NCBI GenBank assembly: GCA_020796225.1
Contig: CM036771.1
Coordinates: 29,890,703-29,954,702, forward strand
Source of the DNA: Arion vulgaris
Lineage: Eukaryota; Mollusca; Gastropoda; Stylommatophora; Arionidae
Reading direction: 5' to 3'
Length of the DNA: 64,000 nucleotides
Part shown: positions 54,335-64,000 of the stretch, in pieces
Numbering within the stretch: position 1 is the first letter of the stretch
How the letters are laid out: every line of letters begins with the position of its first letter
Translations under genes and position numbers: made by a program
The notes under the pieces: model-generated
The model's input: the letters and a program-made list of their open reading frames with translations, nothing else
Told to the model about the DNA's origin: nothing
Databases searched by the model: none

Positions 54335-54890
54335 GTTCTTTGTAAAGGTAACACAAAGAGAATAGGAATGGCCAAGGATAATTTCAATAGTATGAGAAAG
54401 TTACTGACATCCAAACAAATCACAAACAGGCTAAAAATGAGAATGATCAAATGCTATATATATCCTATATTAATGTATGGCTCGAAACATGGACAATGAA
54501 CAAGCAGTTAGAAGACAGAATTGATGCATTTGAGATGTGGATATATAGAAGAATAGCCAGAGTTTCATGGACAGAAAAACAGACAAATAAACACGTTTTA
54601 GGAAAACTAGGCATGAAGAAACAATTATTAAGAGAAATCAGATTCAGACAAGTAAAGTATTTTGGGCACATAAAAAGGCATGACACCATGATAAAACATT
54701 TACTAGAGGGGAAAGTTGAGGGAGAAGAGCAAGAGGAAGACCGAGAGATAAGTGGGAGGGAAACTTTAGGAAATGGACAGGTTACAGTCTGGAAGTGTGC
54801 AACACCAAGGCGAAAGACAGAGGATGCTGGAGAGTCATTGCAGCCAACCTTCGATGTGGAGACGGCACCTGATGATGATGAAAGGTAACA
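54335..54890 (+). pseudogene. RTE-like LINE C-terminal part
   Basis: GNTKRIGMAKDNFNSMRKLL and KMRMIKCYIYPILMYGS (to 54495), then after a shift WTMNKQLEDRIDAFEMWIYR, VSWTEKQTNKHVL and KYFGHIKRHDTM, followed by GEEQEEDRE. The 3' end carries (GAT)n at 54867-54880. 5'-truncated; a single shift near 54480 separates the two open pieces. 53881-54334 holds no recognised gene. Confidence 0.8.
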
Positions 54891-55329
54891 CATTAACGAT
54901 ACTAAATATATTTGTTTAAATTTTACGATGTTAAGGTAAAAGTAATAGTAGTCCATGGTGTAAGCTAGAACTGAGAGTGAGATCTGAAATAAATTGGGAA
55001 CTATTAAGTGAAGTTAATTGTAATGAGATTTTGTAAATTAATGAGAAGAAAGATGAACAATTGTTACCATAGAAATGAAAACGTAATAAAACTATAGAAT
55101 AAAATAATTAAAGAATAAATTAATTTTAAAGAATTTATTTTCATCATAGTGTGGACTGGGGCATGGTTGACACATAATATTATGTCATCAGCTGACGAAA
55201 GACCAATTTGAAAACTCACTGTGTCTGGTCATTTATAATATAAGCTTAAAACTCTCAAAGACAAAGATATATTTATAAAATTACTATTAAATTGCATATA
55301 TATTTAACATATCTCAACATACCAAAATG

Positions 55330-55330
<1 letters not shown>

Positions 55331-55396
<66 letters not shown>
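55331..55396. repeat. (TA)n microsatellite in an AT-rich stretch
   Basis: About 33 alternating ta units. The surrounding 54891-55840 is AT-rich and I see no gene in it. Confidence 0.95.
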
Positions 55397-55399
<3 letters not shown>

Positions 55400-55840
55400 C
55401 ACGAATTTACACATCTTTTCCATAAATGCATAAGGATCTAGTTTACTTCTTCATGAAATATGTAATGTTTAACATAATTAATTTATACTTTCACAATAAT
55501 ACTTTCATTTCTAAATATATTGCTAATGGTAGTCCAAACAAAAATACATATCTCCAAACATTGACAATTCACATTTGTAATATAATTATACAATTTTACT
55601 AGCCCACATTAGTAACGATTAGGTAGCCTAGAATTTTAGTTCATAATTTACTCATGCACACTTGCTCATACACATTTGCTCATACATACTTACTGACATG
55701 TAGAATGCTTACCTAGGACATCTCACAAACACACATTACACATATATATATAACTGTTCTAAATTGTTATATAGACGGCTAGACAACACACAATACAGCA
55801 GGGAAAAATAAAATTGCACAGCCCAGAGGTCTGCTGTTAT

Positions 55841-56480
55841 TTAAACTTTATGTTTTTCACAGTAAACTTGTGTATTTACAGTTGGATAAGTTTGTAGCAG
55901 CTGTGTATTTATGATAAATTTTAATTCCTTAGTTATATTTCTTATACCCCAAGCTCTTTTCTCTATACCAGCTACCATTGAATGGACAACTTCTCCTCCT
56001 TGTTCTCCTAAAAAGCCCAACCCAAAACCATTAAGTCTGATCCTGTTTGCACAGTGATGTTCTAGTATGTGCTGTTTTGGAATTATTTTATCTGGAAAAT
56101 ACAGTCTGTATATTGTCATGTAATCTTGTATTGCTAATTGTATTTCTGGAACTGTGTCAGCATGCATTGTACATCTGGAACTGTGTCAGCATGCAGGTCT
56201 ACTTTGTGAGATGTAATTGTGAACTTTTTCAAATGATGTATTTAATGAATTAAAAATGTCTCTTGTGATCAATGCAATATTTATTATATCCTTATTCTGT
56301 GTGTACAATTGTGTATATGTTATGACATCTTCTGTGAGATCTTTATATACTTTACATGTTAAGTATTTATGACAGTGGTTACCAACAAAAGCTCTACTAT
56401 GATATGCCTGTGGTGTGATTTTGTGTTTATTCTAATACTTTATCTAACTGTGAACACACTGGACCAGACCTATCACACAG
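55841..56480 (-). pseudogene. C-terminus of an unrecognised metazoan protein family, disrupted
   Basis: The open part (55841-56167) encodes YRLYFPDKIIPKQHILEHH, FGLGFLGEQGGEVVHSMVAG and RAWGIRNITKELKFI. Upstream in another frame YHSRAFVGNHCHKYL and FEKVHNYISQSRPA are readable. I have a memory of such HxLE...GEQGGE proteins as uncharacterised, repeat-associated predictions in cnidarians and other animals, but cannot name the family. A 29-bp tandem duplication (ctggaactgtgtcagcatgc at 56146 and 56175) and a frame change at about 56200 break the gene. It could be a transposon protein or a retired host gene. Confidence 0.5.
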
Positions 56481-57184
56481 TGCTACAAACTCAAGTTCTG
56501 ATAGGCCTGCTTGTGCTTTTTAATCTTAATATTGCATTTTATTTTCTCCTTCTCACTTTCACAAACTAATAAATCTGCATGTAACTTGTTTATTTCTAAT
56601 TTGAACATATCTGCCTGATGCTAATTATTACCATATTGTTTTAAATATTGTATAGTGTTTGAACTAGTGTATTCCTATTCTATGTTTTCCATGATATCTC
56701 TGTCTATACTGTCAGCTGCTTTTTTTTCTAAAATTGGAGCATGCAAGCAGTAATAAAAATTATTTGCTGTTACTATATATTATATATATAATTTTTCTGC
56801 TGATATGGGATGTAATTGAAGTCACATAACTTGACTGCATAAACAGCATTTAGTTAAGAGCAATTTATTTCAATTCTGATAATATATTCTATTATTTATT
56901 TTTTACTCTTAACTTACAATAGCATAATAGCACCTTCCCCCTCTCCCCAAGCTCAAATATTGCAATATTTCCACTATGATATGTTAGGTGCAGAAGATAT
57001 TGAAAGTGTCGAACACACACATAACACAATAGAAGCACACCACACCTTCACCTACCAGCACAATGCTCAAATCAAACTTTAGTAAATAAACAAAATAATG
57101 CACAAATACAAAATAGACTTTATCCTCTTACAAAAACTAGCACTAACAAAAATACAATTGCACAGCAGGTGGATAGAAAAATAT
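56481..57184. other. AT-rich, no gene recognised
   Basis: Non-coding AT-rich sequence leading into the 31-bp array. It may hold further decayed upstream parts of the gene at 55841-56480. Confidence 0.35.
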
Positions 57185-58345
57185 GTATACTACACGAATA
57201 CTACAAGCTAGGAACAATTACTATACGAATACTACAAGTTAGGAACAAATACTACACTAATACTAACAAGTTAGGAACAAATACTACACAAATAGTACAA
57301 TTAAGAACAAATACACAGAATACTACAAGCAGAACAAATACTACACTAATACTACAAGCAGACAAATACTAACAAATAGTACAAGCTTAGGAACAAATAC
57401 TACACAAATAGTACAAGTGAACAATACTACACAAATAGTACAAGTTAAGAACAAATACTACACGAATACTACAAGCTAGGAACAAATACTACACTAATAC
57501 TACAAGCTAGGAACAAATACTACACAAATAGTACAAGTTAGGAACAAATACTACACAAATAGTACAAGTTAGGAACAAATACTACTATGAACAAACTCGA
57601 ATAGTACAAGTTAGAACAAATACTACAGAATAGTACAAGCTAGAACCAATACTACACAATACTACAAGCTAGGAACAAATATACGATACTAAGCTAGAAC
57701 AAATACTCACTGAATAGTACAAGTTAGGAACAAATACTACACGAATACTACAAGCTAGGAACAAATACTACACGAATAGTACAAGTTAGGAACAAATACT
57801 ACACGAATACTACAAGCTGAACAAATACTAACGAATACTACAAGCTAGGAACAAATACTACACGAATAGTACAAGTTAGGAACAAATACTACACGAATAC
57901 TACAAGTTAGGAACAAATACTACACGAATAGTACAAGCTAGGAACAAATACTACACGAATACTACAAGCTAGGAACAAATACTACACAAATAGTACAAGT
58001 TAGGAACAAATACTACACAAATACTACACAAATAGTACAAGCTAGGAACAAATACTACACAAATAGTACAAGTTAGGAACAAATACTAGCTATGAACAAA
58101 TACTTCATGAATAGTACAAGTTAGGAACAAATGCTACACAAATACTACAAGTTAGGAACAAATACTACACGAATAGTACAAGCTAGGAACAAATACACGA
58201 ATACTAAGTTGGAACAATACTACAGAATAGTACAAGTTAGGAACAAATACTACACAAATAGTACAAGTTAGGAACAAATACTACACGAATAGTACAAGTT
58301 AGGAACAAATTCACAAATAGTACGTTGAACAAATACTAACAATCT
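57185..58345. repeat. 31-bp tandem array, degenerate, about 37 units
   Basis: Units read aggaacaaatactacac followed by gaatactacaagct or aaatagtacaagtt. Two main variants mix irregularly. Many units have one- to ten-base deletions (57300-57420, 57580-57720, 58190-58345), unlike the regular arrays elsewhere. Confidence 0.9.
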
Positions 58346-58639
58346 AAGTTATGAACAAATATTACACGAATGCTACCCTACAAGAGCAAGTACAAAGAAT
58401 GAACAATAGTACACGCAGTATACGCCTGGAATATCACACACACATAAAGAATATCAAAGAATGAATACTCGCTTTAATACAGATCCAATACAAAAAGAAC
58501 GACAAAGACACACCCAATCACGTACTTGTTAATATATGTACGCTCCAGTTGCCAGCAACGCAGATATATATTTTATGATAGCTTATCAAGCACTTTAGAC
58601 AAACAACAAACATGACTTTGGGTTCACTGTAAGGTGCGA

Positions 58640-58920
58640 AGTCTCTCTTAGCAAAAGTACAGTTTCGGGTTCTATTAACCATCGAACATGCAGTGAAATA
58701 TGAAATTAGTAAGTCGCAAATTGGACGACTGGAGAGAATACAGAATGAAGCTATGCGTATCATCTTGTGTTGCACAAGGGTTACGCCCTAAGTTACGATG
58801 AGGTTTCTCCTTGATTTTCCAACCACGGAGTAATAGACTCAATACAGCTAGAGCATGGAAGTAATTTAATAGACTCTATACAGCTAGAGCATGGAAGTAT
58901 CTACAAAAGTACAAAAAATT
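58640..58920 (+). pseudogene. LINE-F-like RT thumb fragment with a small duplication
   Basis: The plus strand encodes KYEISKSQIGRLERIQNEAM and RIILCCTRVTP, then TMRFLLDF, equivalent to ISRSQCERLERVQNEGM of LINE-F. At 58827-58895 a piece tagactcaatacagctagag is repeated with small changes. Too short for function. Confidence 0.65.
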
Positions 58921-58924
58921 TCCT

Positions 58925-60060
58925 TTGGTTACTGAACTGACGTCAGTGCACTCCGGGCAGATCCATAAATGATCAGTCTTCCCCAATAGAAATCAAAGAG
59001 AATGCATACTGATGATTCCAGTGGCTCGCTGGTTAAACACACTCCTCACTCTGCACCTCAGGCATCCTGTTCTACTTGCACAACAAGTAACTAGACTACA
59101 CACTACTTAAATCAAGTAACTAGACTACACACTACTTAAATCAAGTAACTAGACTACACACTACTTAAGTCAAGTAACTAGACTACACACTACTTAAATC
59201 AAGTAACTAGACTACACACTACTTAAATCAAGTAACTAGACTACACACTACTTAAATCAAGTAACTAGACTACACACTACTTAAATCAAGTAACTAGACT
59301 ACACACTACTTAAATCAAGTAACTAGACTACACACTACTTAAATCAAGTAACTAGACTACACACTACTTAAATCAAGTAACTAGACTACACACTACTTAA
59401 ATCAAGTAACTAGACTACACACTACTTAAATCAAGTAACTAGACTACACTACTACACAATCAATAACTAGACTACACACTACTTAAGAACAAGTAACTCG
59501 ACTACACATTACTTAAATCAAGTAACTAGACTACACACTACTTAAATCAAGTAACTAGATCACAAAGCCTAGATTTAAATCAGAATAGACTACACACTAC
59601 TTAAATCAAGTAACTAGACTACACACTACTTAAATCAAGTAACTAGACTACACACTACTTAAATCAAGTAACTAGACTACACACTACTTAAATCAAGTAA
59701 CTAGACTACACACTACTTAAATCAAGTAACTAGACTACACACTACTTAAATCAAGTAACTAGACTACACACTACTTAAATCAAGTAACTAGACTACACAC
59801 TACTTAAATCAAGTAACTAGACTACACACTACTTAAATCACTTGATCTATTCAACATCTATTTATTGTCTTCATCCAATAGACAGTCGTGAAGAGACCGA
59901 AGAACATCCGCCTATTCCATGTTCAACTTCCCAAAAATGTAAGCGTTTGATGCAAGCCCGTCCGCTCTCTCATTAACGTAAACACCTGCATGCCCAGGAC
60001 AGTAGATCGACGAAAGCCTCTGGAGATTTTAAATGTCGATAGACGATATAAGCCTTAAAA
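58925..60060 (-). pseudogene. LINE-F-like C-terminus, split by the 29-bp array
   Basis: 58925-59090 parallels 16024-16185 of LINE-F (gacgtcagtgcactccgggc, gtggctcgctggttaaacac). 59841-60060 parallels 16207-16430 (agtcgtgaagagaccgaaga, ccgtccgctctctcatta, caggacagtagat). Together they cover the RNase H end and C-terminus on the minus strand. The 29-bp array lies exactly between the two, where LINE-F has a single gtaactccaaactgcttaaa stretch. Confidence 0.8.
59092..59840. repeat. 29-bp tandem array grown inside a LINE-F C-terminus, about 25 units
   Basis: The unit aagtaactagactacacac plus tacttaaatc corresponds to the LINE-F stretch acgtgtaactccaaactgct plus taaatc at 16183-16208 with three extra bases. 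LINE sequence continues on both sides. A patch at 59440-59590 is irregular; the other units are almost identical. Confidence 0.9.
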
Positions 60061-60510
60061 AGGATCACCCAGTGGACGGGATGCTCAGCCTCAATTGTGG
60101 AAATAGGTTTAAGCGGGGCAAGTCATGAGTTGTCCGTGTTACAGACACTGTTTAGCTGGTACGCAGGCTCACAAATATCGACCATGGAGAAGCATGAATA
60201 CCGGTGCCTTCAATATACGGGAACACTTTTTCAACCGTCATTAACTCGACAAAGGCTGCAGAGAGAGAGACAGAGAGAGGAATTCTGTGGCGCTGGATGC
60301 AAACTTCAAAGCCATCATTAATGAAGACTGCAATGAAGGTGACCTTGTGATTGACACGGATAGATCGGTGGTTTGTCACGTAAAGTCCGCACGAGCCTTC
60401 TCTGCAAGCTCATACGGCAGAAAGGACAAGGAATTCAGAGGTTCATTTTGTATGAGAACAAGTAGCATGACAATGGAAGTTTTAGCGGTCGTAAGATCGT
60501 GAGGTTTATA
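60061..60510 (+). pseudogene. I-type LINE RNase H fragment
   Basis: The open frame from 60287 encodes EGDLVIDTDRSVV (usual YTDGS reads DTDRS) and RTSSMTMEVLAVVRS, the first two RNase H blocks. The next expected block would fall where the 65-bp array begins. Upstream (60100-60286) is decayed sequence, probably of the same LINE, with an agagagagacagagag tract. Confidence 0.65.
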
Positions 60511-61715
60511 AGATTGCCTGCTAATATTCTCTTGTTATCACAGTGAAAGCAGTTTTAGGAATCGAGTTAATCTCCATGCGTATCACATGTAAGATCTATT
60601 TCCAGCTTCTCTTTTGAATGATGGTCCTAATATTCTATTGTTATCACTGTGCAAGATGTTCTTGGTTAAAGATAACTTTTGGATCATGGTGCTAATATTC
60701 TCTTATCACTATGCGCGTTCTGTTGATACTTGAATGATGTGTAATATCTCTTACCATTGTGACAGTTCTGGTTAGAATAACTTTGGATGATGGTGCTAAT
60801 ATTCTCTTGTTATCACTATGCACGCAGTTCTTGGTTAGAGATAACTTTTGAATGATGGTGCTAATATTCTCTTGTTACCATTGTCAGCAGTTCTGTTGAA
60901 TAACTTTGGATGATGGTGCTAATTTCTTGTTATCACTATGCACGCAGTTCTTGGTTAGAGATAACTTTTGAATGATGGTGCTAATATTCTCTTGTTACCA
61001 TTGTGAAACGAGTTCTTGGTTAAAGATAACTTTTGGATCATGGTGCTAATATTCTCTTGTTATCACTGTGCACGCAGTTCTTGGTTAGAGATAACTTTTG
61101 GATGATGGTGCAATACTCTTGTTATCACTGTGCACCAGTTCTGTAGAATAACTTTGATGATGTGTCATTCTCTGTTATCACTGTGCACGCAGTTCTTGGT
61201 TAGAGATAACTTTTGAATGATGGTGCTAATATTCTCTTGTTACCATTGTGCACGCAGTTCTTGGTTAGAGATAACTTTTGAATGATGGTGCTAATATTCT
61301 ATTGTTATCACTGTGCACGCAGTTCTTGGTTAGAATAACTTTGAATGATGGTGCTAATATTCTTTGTTACCATTGTGCACAGTTCTTGTTAAGATAACTT
61401 GAATGATGGTGCTAATATTCTATTGTTATCACTGTGCAAGATGTTCTTGGTTAAAGATAACTTTTGAATGATGGTGCTAATATTCTATTGTTATCACTGT
61501 GCACGCAGTTCTTGGTTAGAGATAACTTTTGAATGATGGTGCTAATATTTTCTTGTTATCACTGTGCACGCAGTTCTTGGTTAGAGATAACTTTTGAATG
61601 ATGGTGCTAATATTCTATTGTTATCACTGTGCAAGAAATTCTTGGTTAGAGATAACTTTTGGATCATGGTGCTAATATTTTCTTGTTATCACTGTGCAAG
61701 CAGTTCTTGGTTAGA
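60511..61715. repeat. 65-bp tandem array, about 18 units, seeded at an RNase H gene
   Basis: The unit tgatggtgctaatattctct, tgttatcactgtgcacgcag, ttcttggttagagataactt plus ttgaa repeats with many short deletions. The first occurrence (ctaatattctcttgttatcac at about 60522) lies about 20 codons after TSSMTMEV, the position of the third RNase H strand block. Derivation from the LINE is therefore likely but not as direct as for the 29- and 33-bp arrays. Confidence 0.85.
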
Positions 61716-61983
61716 GATATGAATTGTTATAGTTGATATTACTTACTGTAATAAAATTAAGAAGGACAAAACAAACGAAACAATTGTTTTCATAATGAGA
61801 TACATTGGGGAATGATGTGTTATATCTGTATTTTTCTTTGACTATCAGCGCACTATCGCCTTTACTTTCCACTGTTTCTCTGGTACCCATTTGAAGCAGG
61901 TCGATCTAAGAGATGTTGCGTTGTCAACAAATGTTCAACTCTGACTTACGGAATTAAACTCCAGACCATACGCCTACTATACC
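61716..61983. other. No gene recognised
   Basis: Short non-coding stretch between the 65-bp array and hAT2. Confidence 0.4.
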
Positions 61984-63161
61984 CAGCGCCGGATTAGCCT
62001 AGTAGCAGAAGTAGCAAATGCTACGGCCCCGCGCTTCTGGGGCCCCGCGCCTATGTGACAGAGATGAAAAGGAAAAAATAACCAAGATGTTATATCAAAA
62101 ACACGCAAGCTGTCTGAATTTTTAGTGTCGTGTGTGTGAATGCAAAAACTCAAAGCAGAAAATACAGAAGCCGCGTCTCACTGTGCAGTAGATGAAGACA
62201 GTGCTATAGAAAAATCGTCATTACCAATATTACCATTAAGATCAGCAATTCTTCACGATTTAGCAACATTTTTCACAAGACAAACTGAAATTGAATGTAC
62301 AGCAAGTCCTCCCAATTTAGCCATATCATCAAGTCAAAGAGAGACAGAAAGCACAGGACACGCTTCCAATGTAGTAACATTTTCTACAAGCCAAAAACAC
62401 AACGAAAGTAAAATGTTCTCCAACGATATTGGTGAATGGCCAAGCAACTTCAATCGAGATTACTGGATTGTGAAAGGAAGTCCTATTGGTAAGACTATCA
62501 AGAATATCAGCAACAAACTTCAAGACGACGCAAGCGAAATACTAAGTACGACGATTTCAGCTGCTCTTCAACGCTCGATGAAGTTGTAGAAAATCAAACA
62601 CCCAAACAAAAATTTGAAAGTCAGGTGTTTATTGTCATAATTGATAATGTACTGTCTACCTTAGCTAAACGCATGGAAGCGTACCATAGAGTGAATGGTG
62701 TATTTGGAATACTTCGCCAGTTAAAATCTCTTACAGCAGAAGAGATCTTGAAAAGAACTCCTAATATTGTCAGCTCTTACCAAGAGGATTTGGAAGAAAG
62801 CATAATGGAAAAGTCATTAGAGTCGTGTTTCCCAAATGTAGAAATAGTCTTACGAATTTACTTGTCTTTAATGATTACCTGCAGCGGATAACGTTCTTTT
62901 TCAACATTAAAGCGTATAAAAAGTGAGTTAAGGAACATGATTGGGACAAGATCGTCTAAATAGCCTCACCTTATATCGTTGAACATTGAATCTAATTTAC
63001 TTATAGAAATTGATTTGTCTAGTGTTATCTCTAAATTTGCTCACATTAAATCGAGACAAGTTTGTTTGTAAAAGTTGTGTTTTATTATTTATTATCATAC
63101 ACAACCTAGGGCCCCGCGCTAAAATTTGCTACAGGCCCCGCGCTGACCTAATCCGGCACTG
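61984..63161 (+). mobile_element. hAT2, 1,178-bp deletion derivative of hAT1, exact 8-bp duplication
   Basis: The ends cagcgccggattagcc and taatccggcactg match hAT1. actatacc lies at 61976-61983 and 63162-63169. The interior joins the 5' part of hAT1 (to about 43030) directly to its 3' part (from about 44510), leaving an open 149-codon frame at 62140-62589 that fuses the N-terminus to IKNISNKLQDDASEIL. The C-terminal ESCFPNVEIVLRIY is also kept. With no catalytic core, it would depend on a transposase made elsewhere. Confidence 0.95.
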
Positions 63162-63178
63162 ACTATACCAGTGTACTA

Positions 63179-63236
63179 TAGTTGGTTCCCAAATTGGTGA
63201 ACATCTTGACTGGCAGATATAAAATCATCCACTTGA
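63179..63236 (+). mobile_element. ITm end fragment, reverse orientation
   Basis: After TA at 63177-63178 the sequence tagttggttcccaaattgg...gatataaaatcatcca matches the reverse complement of the right end of ITm copy 3 (53515-53562). It breaks off at 63236, where RTE 5'-type sequence begins. Confidence 0.75.
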
Positions 63237-63385
63237 CATCGTCCGTGCTTTGCCGGGGCTCGCAAGGGGAGCAAAGAATAGAGCACTGCGACCTACAAGA
63301 CATATCGTAAGAGCCGACTGAGGTGGAAGAGCACTGCGACCTACAAGACATATCGTAAGAGCCGACTGAGGTGGAAGCCTAGGGA
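63237..63385 (+). repeat. RTE 5'-end monomers, one duplicated
   Basis: The sequence is similar to the start of the RTE at 46534 (tgccggggctcgcaagggg, agcaaagaat). A 48-bp unit with tatcgtaagagccgactgagg occurs twice, at 63281 and 63329. No downstream LINE sequence follows, so only the promoter-like 5' part is present. Confidence 0.7.
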
Positions 63386-63390
63386 AGATA

Positions 63391-64000
63391 TAGTTTGTTC
63401 CAAAATTCGTGATCACACTAAAGGTTTAATTTGTAGGAAAATCTATCTGATGGATACAAGTAATTTTTGCATGCAGTCTTATATACCTCACGACGTTACG
63501 AATCCATGTTTAACTAATTAGTAGGTAGCTTAGTTGAGGTAAAAACGTTTTTGTTATATAATTTTGCATAAGCACAACAAAATGATCATCAAAGTTTAGA
63601 ACTTACAGTAATACACAAAATGGTGGCGAATGATTGCAAAGGCGTATTCCTATTACATATTTTAAAAAGTAAGGTCACATAGTGAACAAATGATATCTTC
63701 CACTTATATAAATGAAAGTAAATGTTGTGTACATACGCCAATGACAGTCGGTATGAAACATTGTGAACTGATTAATTCCACGGGATTCCCGATTTTGACG
63801 TGCACTGAATTGCATTTGGAACACGGAAATGCTTAGTTATAGACAAACTTGACAATCGTACTGTAAAATTTCGACAAGTACACCAGATCAACATCGCGGT
63901 AAATTTAGTAATAACATATAATACAATTCTTACAGAACTAAAGGTTTGGGTGGGCAAAAATACTTTTGGAACGTCGTCACTGTTACTTATATAAAAATGC
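63391..64000 (-). mobile_element. Non-autonomous ITm copy lacking the transposase, running off the window
   Basis: The left end tagtttgttccaaaattcg after TA at 63389-63390 follows 45363-45650 to about 63680. Then, with no coding region, the sequence continues as the right end (cacgggattcccgat, caaaaatac...ggaacgtcgtcactgtt), matching 53210-53490. About 70 more bases would be needed to reach the right inverted repeat. This is an internal deletion product of the copy 3 subfamily. Confidence 0.85.

Overview
The window looks like intergenic DNA from the large, repeat-rich genome of an invertebrate animal. I see no intact host gene, no rRNA or tRNA gene and no CRISPR array. Nearly everything recognisable is a transposable element or a satellite: non-LTR retrotransposons (RTE-like families, and I/Jockey-like families with RNase H), a Penelope-like element (PLE) with a GIY-YIG endonuclease, hAT transposons with ZMYM1-like transposases, IS630/Tc1/mariner-type (ITm) transposons, one solo LTR, and long tandem arrays. 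This combination points to a metazoan invertebrate. I cannot name the phylum from sequence alone. Family letters (LINE-B, LINE-F, repeat X and so on) are my own labels.

Layout. 1-4.4 kb: two ITm transposons on the minus strand, set in a 47-bp array that passes into a 52-bp array. 5.4-15.3 kb: LINE fragments alternating with 66-bp, (ACT)n, 23-bp and 58-bp arrays. 15.5-21.1 kb: a LINE with a long open RT frame, interrupted by a second copy of its own family, between copies of non-coding repeat X. 21.2-25.7 kb: a decayed I/Jockey-like LINE with EN and RT and its 5' region. 25.9-35.4 kb: an RTE-like LINE whose RT gene contains about 69 in-frame copies of a 33-bp unit and is also split by a 4.7-kb hAT-type element loaded with further LINEs. 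35.4-42.4 kb: hAT and LINE fragments and a solo LTR. 42.4-53.9 kb: one TAG-rich microsatellite hit by a complete hAT (8-bp target duplication) and by an ITm transposon, whose transposase gene is split by a PLE, which is split in turn by a full-length RTE LINE. 54-64 kb: more LINE ends, an AT-rich stretch with the C-terminus of an unrecognised protein family, 31-bp, 29-bp and 65-bp arrays, a deletion derivative of the hAT, and further ITm ends.

Many insertions can be ordered in time because their target-site duplications (TSDs) can be read directly: hAT agtagtat and actatacc; ITm TA; PLE atctgtagac; RTE actaacaaat; LINE-D actgattagct and aatagctcaagcaaa; LINE-B attctggat; LINE-F ccgcatgta; repeat X agaagagctgca; solo LTR gttc; 4.7-kb hAT-type element ccaacatc.

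The strongest unusual theme is that several minisatellites grew out of LINE coding sequence. The 33-bp array lies inside an RT gene with the rest of the gene on its far side. The 29-bp array lies inside a LINE C-terminus. The 65-bp array starts where an RNase H domain should continue. The very long open frames over arrays are products of repetition (unit length divisible by three, or too few stop codons in the unit) and not credible genes. Indel-rich patches in several arrays may be consensus errors of a long-read assembly.
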